Shown here piece by piece: positions 42,009 through 50,442 of a DNA stretch of 64,000 bases (position 1 is its first letter; every line of letters begins with the position of its first letter). Under the pieces are notes generated by a model. The model was not told where the DNA came from. It did not search any database and saw only the letters and a program-made list of their open reading frames with translations. Both the position numbers and the translations under genes were made by a program. The stretch is from NCBI RefSeq assembly GCF_014649955.1, contig NZ_BMUA01000010.1, positions 62,001-126,000 of the forward strand, written 5' to 3'. Source of the DNA: Streptomyces violascens. GTDB taxonomy: Bacteria; Actinomycetota; Actinomycetes; Streptomycetales; Streptomycetaceae.

Positions 42009-43076
42009 ATGAAGGCTCTGGTTCTGAGCGGCGGTACGGGAAGCCGACTGCGCCCGTTCAGCTACTCCATGCCCAAGCAGCTCATCCCGATCGCCAACAA
42101 GCCCGTCCTGGAACGGGTGCTCGACAACATCCGCGACCTCGGTGTCACCGAGATCGGGATCATCGTCGGCAACCACGTCGAAGAGATAGCCGAGGCGCTC
42201 GGTGACGGGTCCCGGCTCGGCGTCGAGATCACGTACATCCCGCAGGAGAGCCCCCAGGGGCTCGCCCAGTGCGTGCAGCTCGCCCAGGACTTCCTCGGCG
42301 ACGACGACTTCGTGATGTACCTCGGCGACAACATGCTCCCCGAGGGCATCGCCGAGGCGGCCGCCGAGTTCCACGCGCTGCGCCCGGCCGCCCAGGTGCT
42401 CGTCGCCCAGGTCGAGGACCCGCGCGCCTTCGGTGTGGCCGAGGTCGACGCGACCGGCGTCGTGGAGCGGCTCGTCGAGAAGCCCCCGGTGCCGCGCTCC
42501 AACCTGGCGCTCATCGGCGTCTACTTCTTCACCCCGGCCATCCACCAGGCCGTCGACTCGATCGTGCCGAGCGCGCGCGGCGAGCTGGAGATCACCGACG
42601 CCATCCAGTGGCTGGTGACCGACGGCCAGACCGTCCGGGCCCAGGAGTACCGCGGATACTGGAAGGACACCGGCCGCGTCGAGGACGTCCTGGAGTGCAA
42701 CCAGATGCTCCTCGACGCCGTCGAGCGCCGTGTGGAGGGCGAGGTCGACGACCAGAGCGTGCTGATCGGCGCGGTCGTCGTCGAGCCCGGCGCGAAGATC
42801 ACCCGCTCCTTCGTGGAGGGCCCCGTCGTGATCGGCGCGGGCACGGTCCTGGAGGACAGCCACGTCGGACCGCACACGTCCATCGGCCGGGACTGCGTCC
42901 TGTCCGGCACCCATCTCGACTACTCGATCGCCCTGGACGGCGCGACGATCTCCGCGGTGCGGGGCCTGCACGGCTCCCTGCTCGGCAGGTCCGCCGCGGT
43001 CACGGGCATCGACCTGGCAAGCCGCCACCACCGCCTGGTGGTCGGCGACCACACCCGCGTGGAGGTCGCGGCATGA
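42009..43076 (+). CDS. rmlA: Glucose-1-phosphate thymidylyltransferase (long form)
   Basis: This 355-residue nucleotidyltransferase has the signature LVLSGGTGSRLRPFSYSMPK (2-21 or so) and YLGDNML. The C-terminal left-handed beta-helix (VVIGAGTVLEDSHVGPHTSIG) marks the long StrD/LanG-type form found in antibiotic sugar clusters rather than the short cell-wall enzyme. It makes dTDP-glucose, the first step of the deoxysugar branch. Its stop overlaps the 4,6-dehydratase start (ATGA). Confidence 0.95.
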   Translation: MKALVLSGGTGSRLRPFSYSMPKQLIPIANKPVLERVLDNIRDLGVTEIGIIVGNHVEEIAEALGDGSRLGVEITYIPQESPQGLAQCVQLAQDFLGDDDFVMYLGDNMLPEGIAEAAAEFHALRPAAQVLVAQVEDPRAFGVAEVDATGVVERLVEKPPVPRSNLALIGVYFFTPAIHQAVDSIVPSARGELEITDAIQWLVTDGQTVRAQEYRGYWKDTGRVEDVLECNQMLLDAVERRVEGEVDDQSVLIGAVVVEPGAKITRSFVEGPVVIGAGTVLEDSHVGPHTSIGRDCVLSGTHLDYSIALDGATISAVRGLHGSLLGRSAAVTGIDLASRHHRLVVGDHTRVEVAA

Positions 43077-44101
43077 CGAACACCGACACGGAGAGCGCGG
43101 AGAAGAGCGGCATGAACAAGATCCTGGTCACCGGCGGCGCGGGCTTCATCGGCTCGCACTACGTACGCACGCTCCTTCAGGGCGGCTACGAGGGGTACGA
43201 GAACGCCGAGGTCACCGTCCTCGACAAGCTCACCTACGCGGGCAACCGCGACAACCTGCCCGCCTCGCACCCCCGCCTGACCTTCGTCGAGGGCGACATC
43301 TGCGACCTGCCGCTGCTCCTGGAGCTGTTCCCCGGCCACGACGCGGTCGTCCACTTCGCGGCCGAGTCCCACGTGGACCGCTCCCTGGAGTCGGCCGCCG
43401 AGTTCATCGCCACCAACGTCGGCGGCACCCAGAACGTCATGGAGGCCGCGCTGCGCGCCGGCGTCCGGCGCGTCGTGCACGTCTCCACCGACGAGGTGTA
43501 CGGCTCCATCGACGAGGGCTCCTGGACCGAGGAGTGGCCGCTCCTGCCCAACTCCCCGTACGCCGCCTCCAAGGCGGGCTCGGACCTCATCACCCGCGCC
43601 TACTGGCGCACCCACGGCCTGAACGTGTCGATCACCCGCTGCTCCAACAACTACGGGCCCTACCAGCACCCCGAGAAGCTCATCCCGCGCTTCGTCACCA
43701 ACCTCCTGGAGGGCGAGACGGTCCCGCTGTACGGCGAGGGCGCCAACATCCGCGAGTGGCTGCACGTCGACGACCACTGCCGCGCCATCCAGCTCGTCCT
43801 CACCAAGGGCCGCGCCGGCGAGATCTACAACGTGGGCGGCGGCAACGAGCAGACCAACCGCCAGATCACCGAGCGCCTGCTGGAGCTGACCGGCAACGAC
43901 TGGTCGAAGGTGGTCCGGGTCGCCGACCGCAAGGGCCACGACCTGCGCTACTCGCTCAGCGAGGCCAAGATCGCCGAGGAGCTCGGCTACGCGCCGCGCA
44001 TCTCCTTCGAGGACGGCCTCGCCGCAACCGCCGCCTGGTACCGCGACAACCCGGGCTGGTGGAAGGCGGTCAAGCACGCGCCGCAGGAGGGCCAGAAGTG
44101 A
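43073..44101 (+). CDS. rmlB: dTDP-glucose 4,6-dehydratase
   Basis: This 342-residue extended SDR has TGGAGFIGSHYVR, STDEVYG with the catalytic Asp-Glu pair, YAASKAGSD (Tyr-x3-Lys) and CSNNYGPYQHPEKLIP, which are diagnostic of RmlB. It forms dTDP-4-keto-6-deoxyglucose, the common branch point for the sugars below. ATG 43073 overlaps the previous stop; an internal ATG at 43112 just before the conserved start (MNKILVTGG) is an alternative. It overlaps the next gene by 4 bp. Confidence 0.95.
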   Translation: MTNTDTESAEKSGMNKILVTGGAGFIGSHYVRTLLQGGYEGYENAEVTVLDKLTYAGNRDNLPASHPRLTFVEGDICDLPLLLELFPGHDAVVHFAAESHVDRSLESAAEFIATNVGGTQNVMEAALRAGVRRVVHVSTDEVYGSIDEGSWTEEWPLLPNSPYAASKAGSDLITRAYWRTHGLNVSITRCSNNYGPYQHPEKLIPRFVTNLLEGETVPLYGEGANIREWLHVDDHCRAIQLVLTKGRAGEIYNVGGGNEQTNRQITERLLELTGNDWSKVVRVADRKGHDLRYSLSEAKIAEELGYAPRISFEDGLAATAAWYRDNPGWWKAVKHAPQEGQK

Positions 44102-45702
44102 CACTGCTCAGCGAAACGGCGCCCGCACCTCAGGTGCTGGTCGTGGGCGCCGGTCCGGTCGGGCTGAGCGCCGCCCACGAGCTGGCCCGGCACGGTGTGC
44201 GGGTGCGGCTCGTGGACGCGGCGGCCGGCCCGGCCACCACCAGCCGGGCGCTCGCCACGCACGCCCGCACGCTTGAGACGTACGACCAGATGGGCATCCT
44301 GGACGAGCTGCTTCCACGCGGCCAGCGGGTGGAGCACTTCACGCTGCACCAGAACGGCCGCCGCCTGATCCGCTTCGACACGGACTACAGCCGGCTTCCC
44401 ACCCGCTTCCCGTTCACGCTGATGGTCGACCAGGTCATCACCGAGGAGGTGCTGCGCACCGCGACGGCCCGCCGCGGCGTCGAGGTCGAGTGGGGCGTAC
44501 GCCTCACCGAGTTCGAGGACCTGGGCTCCGAGGGCGTACGCGCCCACCTCACCCACGCCGACGGAACCACGGAAACCGTGACGGCCGACTGGCTGGTCGG
44601 CACGGACGGCGGCCACAGCACCATCCGCAAGCAGCTCGGCCTCAAGCTCGAAGGCGAGTCGAGCGAGACCTGGCTCATCGCGGACGCCACCGTCCACTGC
44701 GACCTGCCGAAGGACAGCATCCACTGGATGCGCACGCCCACCGGCACCGTGATGATGGTGCCGTTCCCCGAGCCCGGCAAGTGGCGCCTGCTCGACACCG
44801 CGGAGACGTCCTACGGCGGCGACGACGCGATGGTGGCCCGGCGCTTCTCGGCGAAGATCACCACCGGTACGGGCAAACCCGCCGTGGTCGAATCGCCTTC
44901 CTGGGTCTCGGTGTTCACCATCCAGCAGCGCATGATCGGCCAGATGCGCAACGGCCGGGTGCTGCTCGCCGGTGACGCGGCGCACGTCCACAGCCCGGCC
45001 TCCGGACAGGGCATGAACACGGGCGTCCAGGACGCGGTCAACCTGTCCTGGAAGCTCGCCACGGTCCTGCGCGGCGAGGCCCCGGACGCGCTCCTGGACA
45101 GCTACAGCGACGAACGCGTCCCGGTGGGCGCGGAGCTGCTGCGCACCACCAAGATGGCGACGATGCTGGTCCAGCTCCGCAGCCGCAGGGCGGCGGCCGC
45201 CCTGCGCGCCGCGTTCACGGTCCTGCGCTCCCTGCCCCCGGTCAAGGGCCGCATCCAGCGCAAGATCATGGGCGGCATGTCGGCCCTCGGCCTCGGCTAC
45301 GCGGCGGGCCCGCTGGCCCACCCGTCGGTCGAGTCCGGTGGTGTGCGCCCCGGCGAGCGAGTGGCCCGCGTAACAGCACCGGACCTGGCCGAAAGCCCGG
45401 GCTGGCAGGACCTGATAGGTGAACTCCAGCGCCCGGAATGGCTGTTGCTCACCTTCGGCGCGGCCCCCGAGGACCACTACGGCCCCTCGGTACGCATCCG
45501 CACGGTGAACGCCCCCGGCCCGGACACCCTGTCCGACCCGGCCGGCCATCTGTCCACGGCCCTGGGCGCCCCCGAGGGCACCTGGCTCCTGATCCGCCCC
45601 GACGGCTACCTGGCCGCGAGGGGCACAGCAAAGGAGTCCCCGTCGAACGCACTGACCTCCCTGGGAATCCACCCGACAGAAGCACGTCAACCGACCTACT
45701 GA
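44098..45702 (+). CDS. FAD-dependent aromatic hydroxylase with thioredoxin-like C-terminus
   Basis: This 534-residue group A monooxygenase has GAGPVGLSAAHELARHG, LVGTDGGHSTIRKQLG and LLAGDAAHVHSPASGQGMNT. The last 120 residues or so form the thioredoxin-like domain seen in polyketide hydroxylases such as PgaE and RdmE. It probably hydroxylates the aglycone. Its position inside the sugar operon (GTG 44098 overlapping rmlB) is typical of mixed clusters. It ends just before a very strong hairpin. Confidence 0.93.
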   Translation: MTLLSETAPAPQVLVVGAGPVGLSAAHELARHGVRVRLVDAAAGPATTSRALATHARTLETYDQMGILDELLPRGQRVEHFTLHQNGRRLIRFDTDYSRLPTRFPFTLMVDQVITEEVLRTATARRGVEVEWGVRLTEFEDLGSEGVRAHLTHADGTTETVTADWLVGTDGGHSTIRKQLGLKLEGESSETWLIADATVHCDLPKDSIHWMRTPTGTVMMVPFPEPGKWRLLDTAETSYGGDDAMVARRFSAKITTGTGKPAVVESPSWVSVFTIQQRMIGQMRNGRVLLAGDAAHVHSPASGQGMNTGVQDAVNLSWKLATVLRGEAPDALLDSYSDERVPVGAELLRTTKMATMLVQLRSRRAAAALRAAFTVLRSLPPVKGRIQRKIMGGMSALGLGYAAGPLAHPSVESGGVRPGERVARVTAPDLAESPGWQDLIGELQRPEWLLLTFGAAPEDHYGPSVRIRTVNAPGPDTLSDPAGHLSTALGAPEGTWLLIRPDGYLAARGTAKESPSNALTSLGIHPTEARQPTY

Positions 45703-45704
45703 GA

Positions 45705-45755
45705 ACACGACTTGGGCCCGCCCCGGATGAATCCGGTGGCGGGCCCAAGTCGTGT
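45705..45755. terminator. Long perfect hairpin terminator
   Basis: ACACGACTTGGGCCCGCC pairs perfectly with GGCGGGCCCAAGTCGTGT, and the inner CCGGAT/ATCCGG extends the stem. It separates the hydroxylase from the convergent epimerase gene and can work on both strands. Confidence 0.85.
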
Positions 45756-45820
45756 GCTGGGCAACATGCAGCCCCTCCGGCGTTTGAGGAGCGGGGCCCG
45801 GGGGCGGAGCCCCCCGGGTG

Positions 45821-46444
45821 CTAGGCAGCAGCCCGCTGCCCCTCCTCACCCCTCCCGTAAAGGGAGAGGCACTGCGCATAGGTGGGCAGCAACCCGAGCT
45901 CAGCAGCCTCGGCGACCGTAGGCGCCGCCGCATCCTTCTCGGACAGCAGCGCCTCCCCCGTGAGCCAGCGAGCCCACGGCAATCCCAGCTCCGGGTCGAA
46001 CGCCCGCAGATCGAGCTGCGTACCCGGCACGTACTCCGTGGAGCAGAGATAGCTGATGCACGTGTCGTCGGTCAGCGCCACGAACCCGTGCGCGAGCCCC
46101 TCCGCCACGAACATCGCCCGCCCGTCCCGCGCGTCCAGAACCGTGGTCACGTGCTCGCCGAACGTGGGGGATCCCAGCCGTACGTCGACGACCACGTCGA
46201 GCAGCGCCCCGCGCACGCAGCTCACCAGCTTCGCCTGGCCCGGCGGAATGGCCACGCCGTGCAGTCCGCGCACCGTATTGCGCGAGGAGGCGGAGTAGTT
46301 GACCTGGCGCGGCACGAACTCGTGCCCGGTCTCGGCGGCCAGCAGGTCGTAGCGGTACGACTCGTGGAAACTGCCGCGGGGGTCCGTCAGCAGCTTCGGC
46401 ATGATGCGGTACGCGTCCGGTACGGCGGTCTCTTCGATCCTCAT
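45821..46444 (-). CDS. NDP-4-keto-6-deoxyhexose 3,5- (or 5-)epimerase
   Basis: This 207-residue cupin of the RmlC family has DPRGSFHESYR, RGLHGV with the catalytic His62, VVVDVRLGSPTFG with Asp87, and the Tyr-containing ISYLCSTEY. RGLHG instead of RGLHYQ resembles secondary-metabolite epimerases. It generates L-configured sugars such as L-rhodinose. It is transcribed leftward, divergent from the 4-ketoreductase operon, with only 122 bp between starts. Confidence 0.9.
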   Translation of the reverse strand: MRIEETAVPDAYRIMPKLLTDPRGSFHESYRYDLLAAETGHEFVPRQVNYSASSRNTVRGLHGVAIPPGQAKLVSCVRGALLDVVVDVRLGSPTFGEHVTTVLDARDGRAMFVAEGLAHGFVALTDDTCISYLCSTEYVPGTQLDLRAFDPELGLPWARWLTGEALLSEKDAAAPTVAEAAELGLLPTYAQCLSLYGRGEEGQRAAA

Positions 46445-46469
46445 GTTCCCGGACGGTAGGCGCCCCGAC

Positions 46470-46487
46470 TCAAGTCCCGGTAGCGCC
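46470..46487 (+). promoter_or_regulatory. Probable SARP operator for the deoxysugar operon
   Basis: TCAAGTC (46470) is followed 11 bp later by TAGCGCC (46481). The first heptamer is a perfect match to other boxes and the second is weaker. It lies 97 bp before the 4-ketoreductase start. Confidence 0.45.
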
Positions 46488-46566
46488 GCATGACCACCTG
46501 TCCAGCGGTCCCCGAGCGAGACACGCCACAGTGCCGCTCAAACCGCGCATACAGGAGGTAGCAACG

Positions 46567-47592
46567 GTGTCGGTGAACGACCGAAGAGCAGGCGGCAGAG
46601 GCGGCGGCGAAGCCGGGTCGGTGGTGGTGCTCGGCGCCACGGGGTTCGTGGGCCGGCACATCTGCGAGGTGTTCGGCGCGGCGGGCTGGACGGTGACGGG
46701 CATCGCGCGCGGCGCCCAGGACCCGTCAACTACCCACGAAATAATCTCCCTTGACGTCGTGAGCGCGGAGCCGGGGCACATCGCCGGGCTGCTCGCCGAG
46801 CGCGGCGCGGGGGCGGTGGTGAACGCGGCGGGCGCGGTGTGGCAGGCCACCGAGGACGACATGACCCGCGCCAACGCCGCCCTGGTGGAGCACCTGGTGG
46901 CCGCGACTGCCCGGCTCGACGCGCGGCCCCGGCTGATCCAGCTGGGCTCGGTGCACGAGTACGGCCCGGTGCCGCGTACCGGCATCACCGAGGACACCCC
47001 GACCGCGCCGGTCACCCCGTACGGCCGATCGAAGCTGGCGGGGGCCCGTGCGCTGCTCGACGCGACGGCGTCGGGCGAGGCGGAGGGGCTGGTCCTTCGC
47101 GTCTCGAACGTGTCGGGCCCCGGCACCCACCGGGCGAGCCTGCTCGGCATGGTCGCCCACCACCTCGCCACGTCCGCCCCCGAACCGCTGCGGCTCGCCC
47201 CGCTGCTCGCCCACCGCGATTTCGTGGACGTACGGGACGTCGCGGACGCGGCGCTCGCCGCGGCGCGCTCCGGGACGAGCGGGCAGGTCCTCAACATCGG
47301 CGGCGGGCAGGCGACTTCGGTGCGCAGCCTGGTATTGCGGCTGACCGAACTGGCGGGCGCGGCCGCCGAGATCGTCGAGGCGCCGAGCGCGGGCGGACGG
47401 CCCCCCGAGGCCGAGTGGCAGCGCATGGACATCGGGCGCGCGCGGCGGCTTCTCGGCTGGTCACCGCGGCGGAGTCTGGACGATTCGCTGCGCGATCTGC
47501 TGGCCCACGCCCGCGCCGGGGCCCATCGCGAGTCGTTGTCCAGTGCCCTTCAAGTCGCCCCCACGACGATGGCCCTGTCGGATCACCGCTGA
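46567..47592 (+). CDS. NDP-hexose 4-ketoreductase (extended SDR)
   Basis: This 341-residue extended SDR has VVVLGATGFVGRHICEVFG, QLGSVHEYG and YGRSKLAG (Tyr-x3-Lys). Its relatives perform the last reduction to the deoxysugar. GTG 46567 is chosen for the upstream AGGAGGT; an earlier in-frame ATG at 46531 lacks one. It is the first gene of a six-gene rightward operon ending at 53273. Stereochemistry at C-4 cannot be read from sequence by eye. Confidence 0.9.
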   Translation: MSVNDRRAGGRGGGEAGSVVVLGATGFVGRHICEVFGAAGWTVTGIARGAQDPSTTHEIISLDVVSAEPGHIAGLLAERGAGAVVNAAGAVWQATEDDMTRANAALVEHLVAATARLDARPRLIQLGSVHEYGPVPRTGITEDTPTAPVTPYGRSKLAGARALLDATASGEAEGLVLRVSNVSGPGTHRASLLGMVAHHLATSAPEPLRLAPLLAHRDFVDVRDVADAALAAARSGTSGQVLNIGGGQATSVRSLVLRLTELAGAAAEIVEAPSAGGRPPEAEWQRMDIGRARRLLGWSPRRSLDDSLRDLLAHARAGAHRESLSSALQVAPTTMALSDHR

Positions 47593-47631
47593 GGGCTTCG
47601 TGCCGAACTGACGACCATGGAGGCAGCCAAA

Positions 47632-48933
47632 ATGAGTGACACCAAGGCACGGATTCTCGATTCTGTGCGGGAGTACCACCTGGAGAAGGAACCGTCCCGC
47701 GAGTTCGTGCCGGGAGTCAGCGAGATCTGGCCGTCCGGCGCGGTCCTGGAACCGGCCGACAGAGTGGCGCTCGTGGAGGCGGCCCTCGACATGCGGATAG
47801 CCGCCGGCACCAGCTCCCGCAAGTTCGAGTCCCGCTTCGCCCGTTACATGAAGCGGCGCAAGGCCCACCTGGTGAACTCCGGTTCCTCGGCCAACCTGCT
47901 GGCCATGTCGGCGCTCACCTCGCCGCACCTGGAGGACCGCCGCCTCCAGCCCGGCGACGAGGTCATCACGGTGGCCGCGGGCTTCCCCACCACCGTCAAC
48001 CCGATCCTGCAGAACGGCCTCATCCCGGTCTTCGTGGACGTCGAGCTGAAGACGTACAACACGACCGCCGAGCGCATCAAGGCCGCCGTCGGCCCCAAGA
48101 CCCGGGCCATCATGGTCGCGCACGCGCTCGGCAACCCGTTCGAGGTCGCCGAGGTGGCGCAGATCGCCGAGGAGAACGACCTCTTCCTCATCGAGGACAA
48201 CTGCGACGCGGTGGGCTCCCTCTACAACGGTCAACTCACCGGCACCTTCGGCGACTTGACGACGGTCAGCTTCTACCCGGCGCACCACCTGACGATGGGC
48301 GAGGGCGGCTGCGTGCTGACCTCGAACCTGGCGCTCGCCCGGATCGTGGAGTCGCTGCGCGACTGGGGCCGGGACTGCTGGTGCGAGCCGGGCGAGAGCG
48401 ACCGTTGCTTCAAGCGCTTCCAGTACCAGCTGGGCACCCTGCCGGCCGGGTACGACCACAAGTACATCTACTCGCACATCGGCTACAACCTGAAGGCCAC
48501 CGACCTCCAGGCCGCCCTCGGCCTGACCCAGCTCGACAAGGTCGACGACTTCACCGCCGCCCGCCGCCGCAACTGGCAGCGGCTGCGCGAGGGCCTGGAG
48601 GGTGTACCGCACCTGATCCTGCCCGAGGCGACGCTCGGCAGCGAGCCCAGCTGGTTCGGTTTCGTCATCACCGTCGACCCCGACGCGCCGTTCAAGCGCA
48701 AGGAGTTGGTGAACTTCCTCGAAGAGCGGAAGATCGGCACCCGCAACCTGTTCGCCGGCAATCTGACCCGCCAGCCCGCCTACGTCGACGCCCCGCACCG
48801 GATCGTGGGCGACCTGACCAACTCCGACATCATCACCGAGCAGACCTTCTGGATCGGCGTCTATCCGGGGCTCACCGACGAGCACACCGACTTCATGACG
48901 TCCTCGATCCGGGACTTCGTCGCCGGCTGGTGA
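47632..48933 (+). CDS. NDP-hexose 3-dehydratase (E1/SpnQ/LanQ type, PMP and iron-sulfur)
   Basis: The protein has 433 residues and an aminotransferase fold, but the PLP-anchoring Lys is replaced by His in FYPAHHLTMGEGG. The cysteines in DCWCEPGESDRCF match the [2Fe-2S] ligands of E1-type dehydratases. These enzymes remove the C-3 hydroxyl to give 2,3,6-trideoxy- or 3,6-dideoxysugars and need an external reductase or ferredoxin, which is not encoded here. ATG 47632 follows GGAGGCAGCC; an ATG at 47617 is also in frame. Confidence 0.94.
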   Translation: MSDTKARILDSVREYHLEKEPSREFVPGVSEIWPSGAVLEPADRVALVEAALDMRIAAGTSSRKFESRFARYMKRRKAHLVNSGSSANLLAMSALTSPHLEDRRLQPGDEVITVAAGFPTTVNPILQNGLIPVFVDVELKTYNTTAERIKAAVGPKTRAIMVAHALGNPFEVAEVAQIAEENDLFLIEDNCDAVGSLYNGQLTGTFGDLTTVSFYPAHHLTMGEGGCVLTSNLALARIVESLRDWGRDCWCEPGESDRCFKRFQYQLGTLPAGYDHKYIYSHIGYNLKATDLQAALGLTQLDKVDDFTAARRRNWQRLREGLEGVPHLILPEATLGSEPSWFGFVITVDPDAPFKRKELVNFLEERKIGTRNLFAGNLTRQPAYVDAPHRIVGDLTNSDIITEQTFWIGVYPGLTDEHTDFMTSSIRDFVAGW

Positions 48934-48984
48934 CGGCCTCCGACACCCCTCCACCACAGCACCCTTGACGAGGAGAGAGCGTAC

Positions 48985-50442
48985 ATGTCGTCGACACTTG
49001 CGGAGCTGACTGAGCTTCAGCCGGTGGTCCAGCCCCGTGAGCCGGTGTCGGTCGCCGACCGGATCGCGGCGTCCGCGGCCTCCGCCGGCGGGCTCCTGAC
49101 CACCGGGGAGTTCCACCACTGGTTCGCCGAGCGCAGGAAGGCGGGCCGCTTCCACATCGAGCGCATCCCGTTCTCCAAGCTGCGCGGCTGGTCCTTCGAG
49201 CCGGACACCGGGAACCTGGTGCACTCCAGCGGCCGTTTCTTCAGCGTGGAAGGGCTGCACGTCACGACCGACGACGGCCCCCACAAGGAGTGGTACCAGC
49301 CCATCATCAAGCAGCCCGAGGTCGGAATCCTCGGCATCCTGGTGAAGGAGTTCGACGGCGTCCTGCACTTCCTGATGCAGGCCAAGATGGAGCCGGGCAA
49401 CCGCAATCTGCTCCAGCTCTCCCCGACCGTCCAGGCCACCCGCAGCAACTACACCAAGGTCCACCAGGGCACGGACGTCAAGTACATCGAGTACTTCACG
49501 GGCAGCGGGCGGGGCCGCGTCCTCGCCGACGTGCTTCAGTCCGAGCACGGCTCGTGGTTCTACCACAAGAGCAACCGCAACATGATCGTCGAGGTGGACG
49601 GCGACGTCCCGCTCGACGAGGACTTCTGCTGGCTGACGCTGGGTCAGATATCCGAACTCCTGCACCGGGACAACCTGGTGAACATGGACTCGCGCACGGT
49701 CCTGGCCTGTCTGCCCGCCTACCGCGCGGGCGCCGTGCGGGGGGACGATTTCAGCCAGTCCCTGGTGCGCTCGCGCGACCCCGAGGCGGGCGCACTGCTC
49801 ACCGATGTCGACCTGCTGTCCTGGTTCACCTCGGAGCGTTCGCGCTACGACGTGCAGGCCGACCGGATACCGCTGGACGACGTGCCGGGCTGGACCCGGG
49901 ACGAGGCGCGCATCGGCAAGGACGACGGCCGCTGGTTCAACGTGGTCGCGGTGGAGGTGCAGGCCGGCAACCGCGAGGTGACGAGCTGGACGCAGCCCCT
50001 GATCGAGCCGTGCAGCCGCGGTATCGCGGCCTTCCTGACCCGTTCGTTCGACGGCGTCCTGCACGTCCTGGCCAACGCCAAGGTCGAGGGCGGCTTCCTC
50101 GACACGGTCGAACTGGCCCCCACCGTGCAGTGCTCGCCGGACAACTTCGAGGGCCTCCAGGTCCGCCCTCCGTTCCTGGATCTCGTCCTTCAGGCGGCCC
50201 CCGACCGCATCCGCTACGACGCCATCCACTCGGAGGAGGGCGGCCGGTTCCTGTACGCCGAGAACCGCTACCTGGTCATCGAGGCCGACGAACAGGACGC
50301 CCCTATTGAGCCACCGACCGGCTATCAGTGGGTAACGATCAGTCAGCTGACGGCGCTGATCAAGCACGGACACTACGTCAATGTGCAGGCCAGGACACTC
50401 CTCGCCTGCCTCAACGCCATGGGACATCTGACGGATGACTGA
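48985..50442 (+). CDS. NDP-hexose 2,3-dehydratase
   Basis: This 485-residue protein is made of two related halves: FHHWFAERRKAGRFHIERIP with LVKEFDGVLHFLMQAKMEPG in the first, and LLSWFTSERSRYDVQADRIP with LTRSFDGVLHVLANAKVEGG in the second. This internal duplication is the hallmark of TylX3/LanS-type 2,3-dehydratases, which remove the C-2 hydroxyl. GACGAGGAGAG precedes ATG 48985. Its end overlaps the 3-ketoreductase start by 8 bp, as expected, because the 3-keto product is reduced by that partner. Confidence 0.95.
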   Translation: MSSTLAELTELQPVVQPREPVSVADRIAASAASAGGLLTTGEFHHWFAERRKAGRFHIERIPFSKLRGWSFEPDTGNLVHSSGRFFSVEGLHVTTDDGPHKEWYQPIIKQPEVGILGILVKEFDGVLHFLMQAKMEPGNRNLLQLSPTVQATRSNYTKVHQGTDVKYIEYFTGSGRGRVLADVLQSEHGSWFYHKSNRNMIVEVDGDVPLDEDFCWLTLGQISELLHRDNLVNMDSRTVLACLPAYRAGAVRGDDFSQSLVRSRDPEAGALLTDVDLLSWFTSERSRYDVQADRIPLDDVPGWTRDEARIGKDDGRWFNVVAVEVQAGNREVTSWTQPLIEPCSRGIAAFLTRSFDGVLHVLANAKVEGGFLDTVELAPTVQCSPDNFEGLQVRPPFLDLVLQAAPDRIRYDAIHSEEGGRFLYAENRYLVIEADEQDAPIEPPTGYQWVTISQLTALIKHGHYVNVQARTLLACLNAMGHLTDD

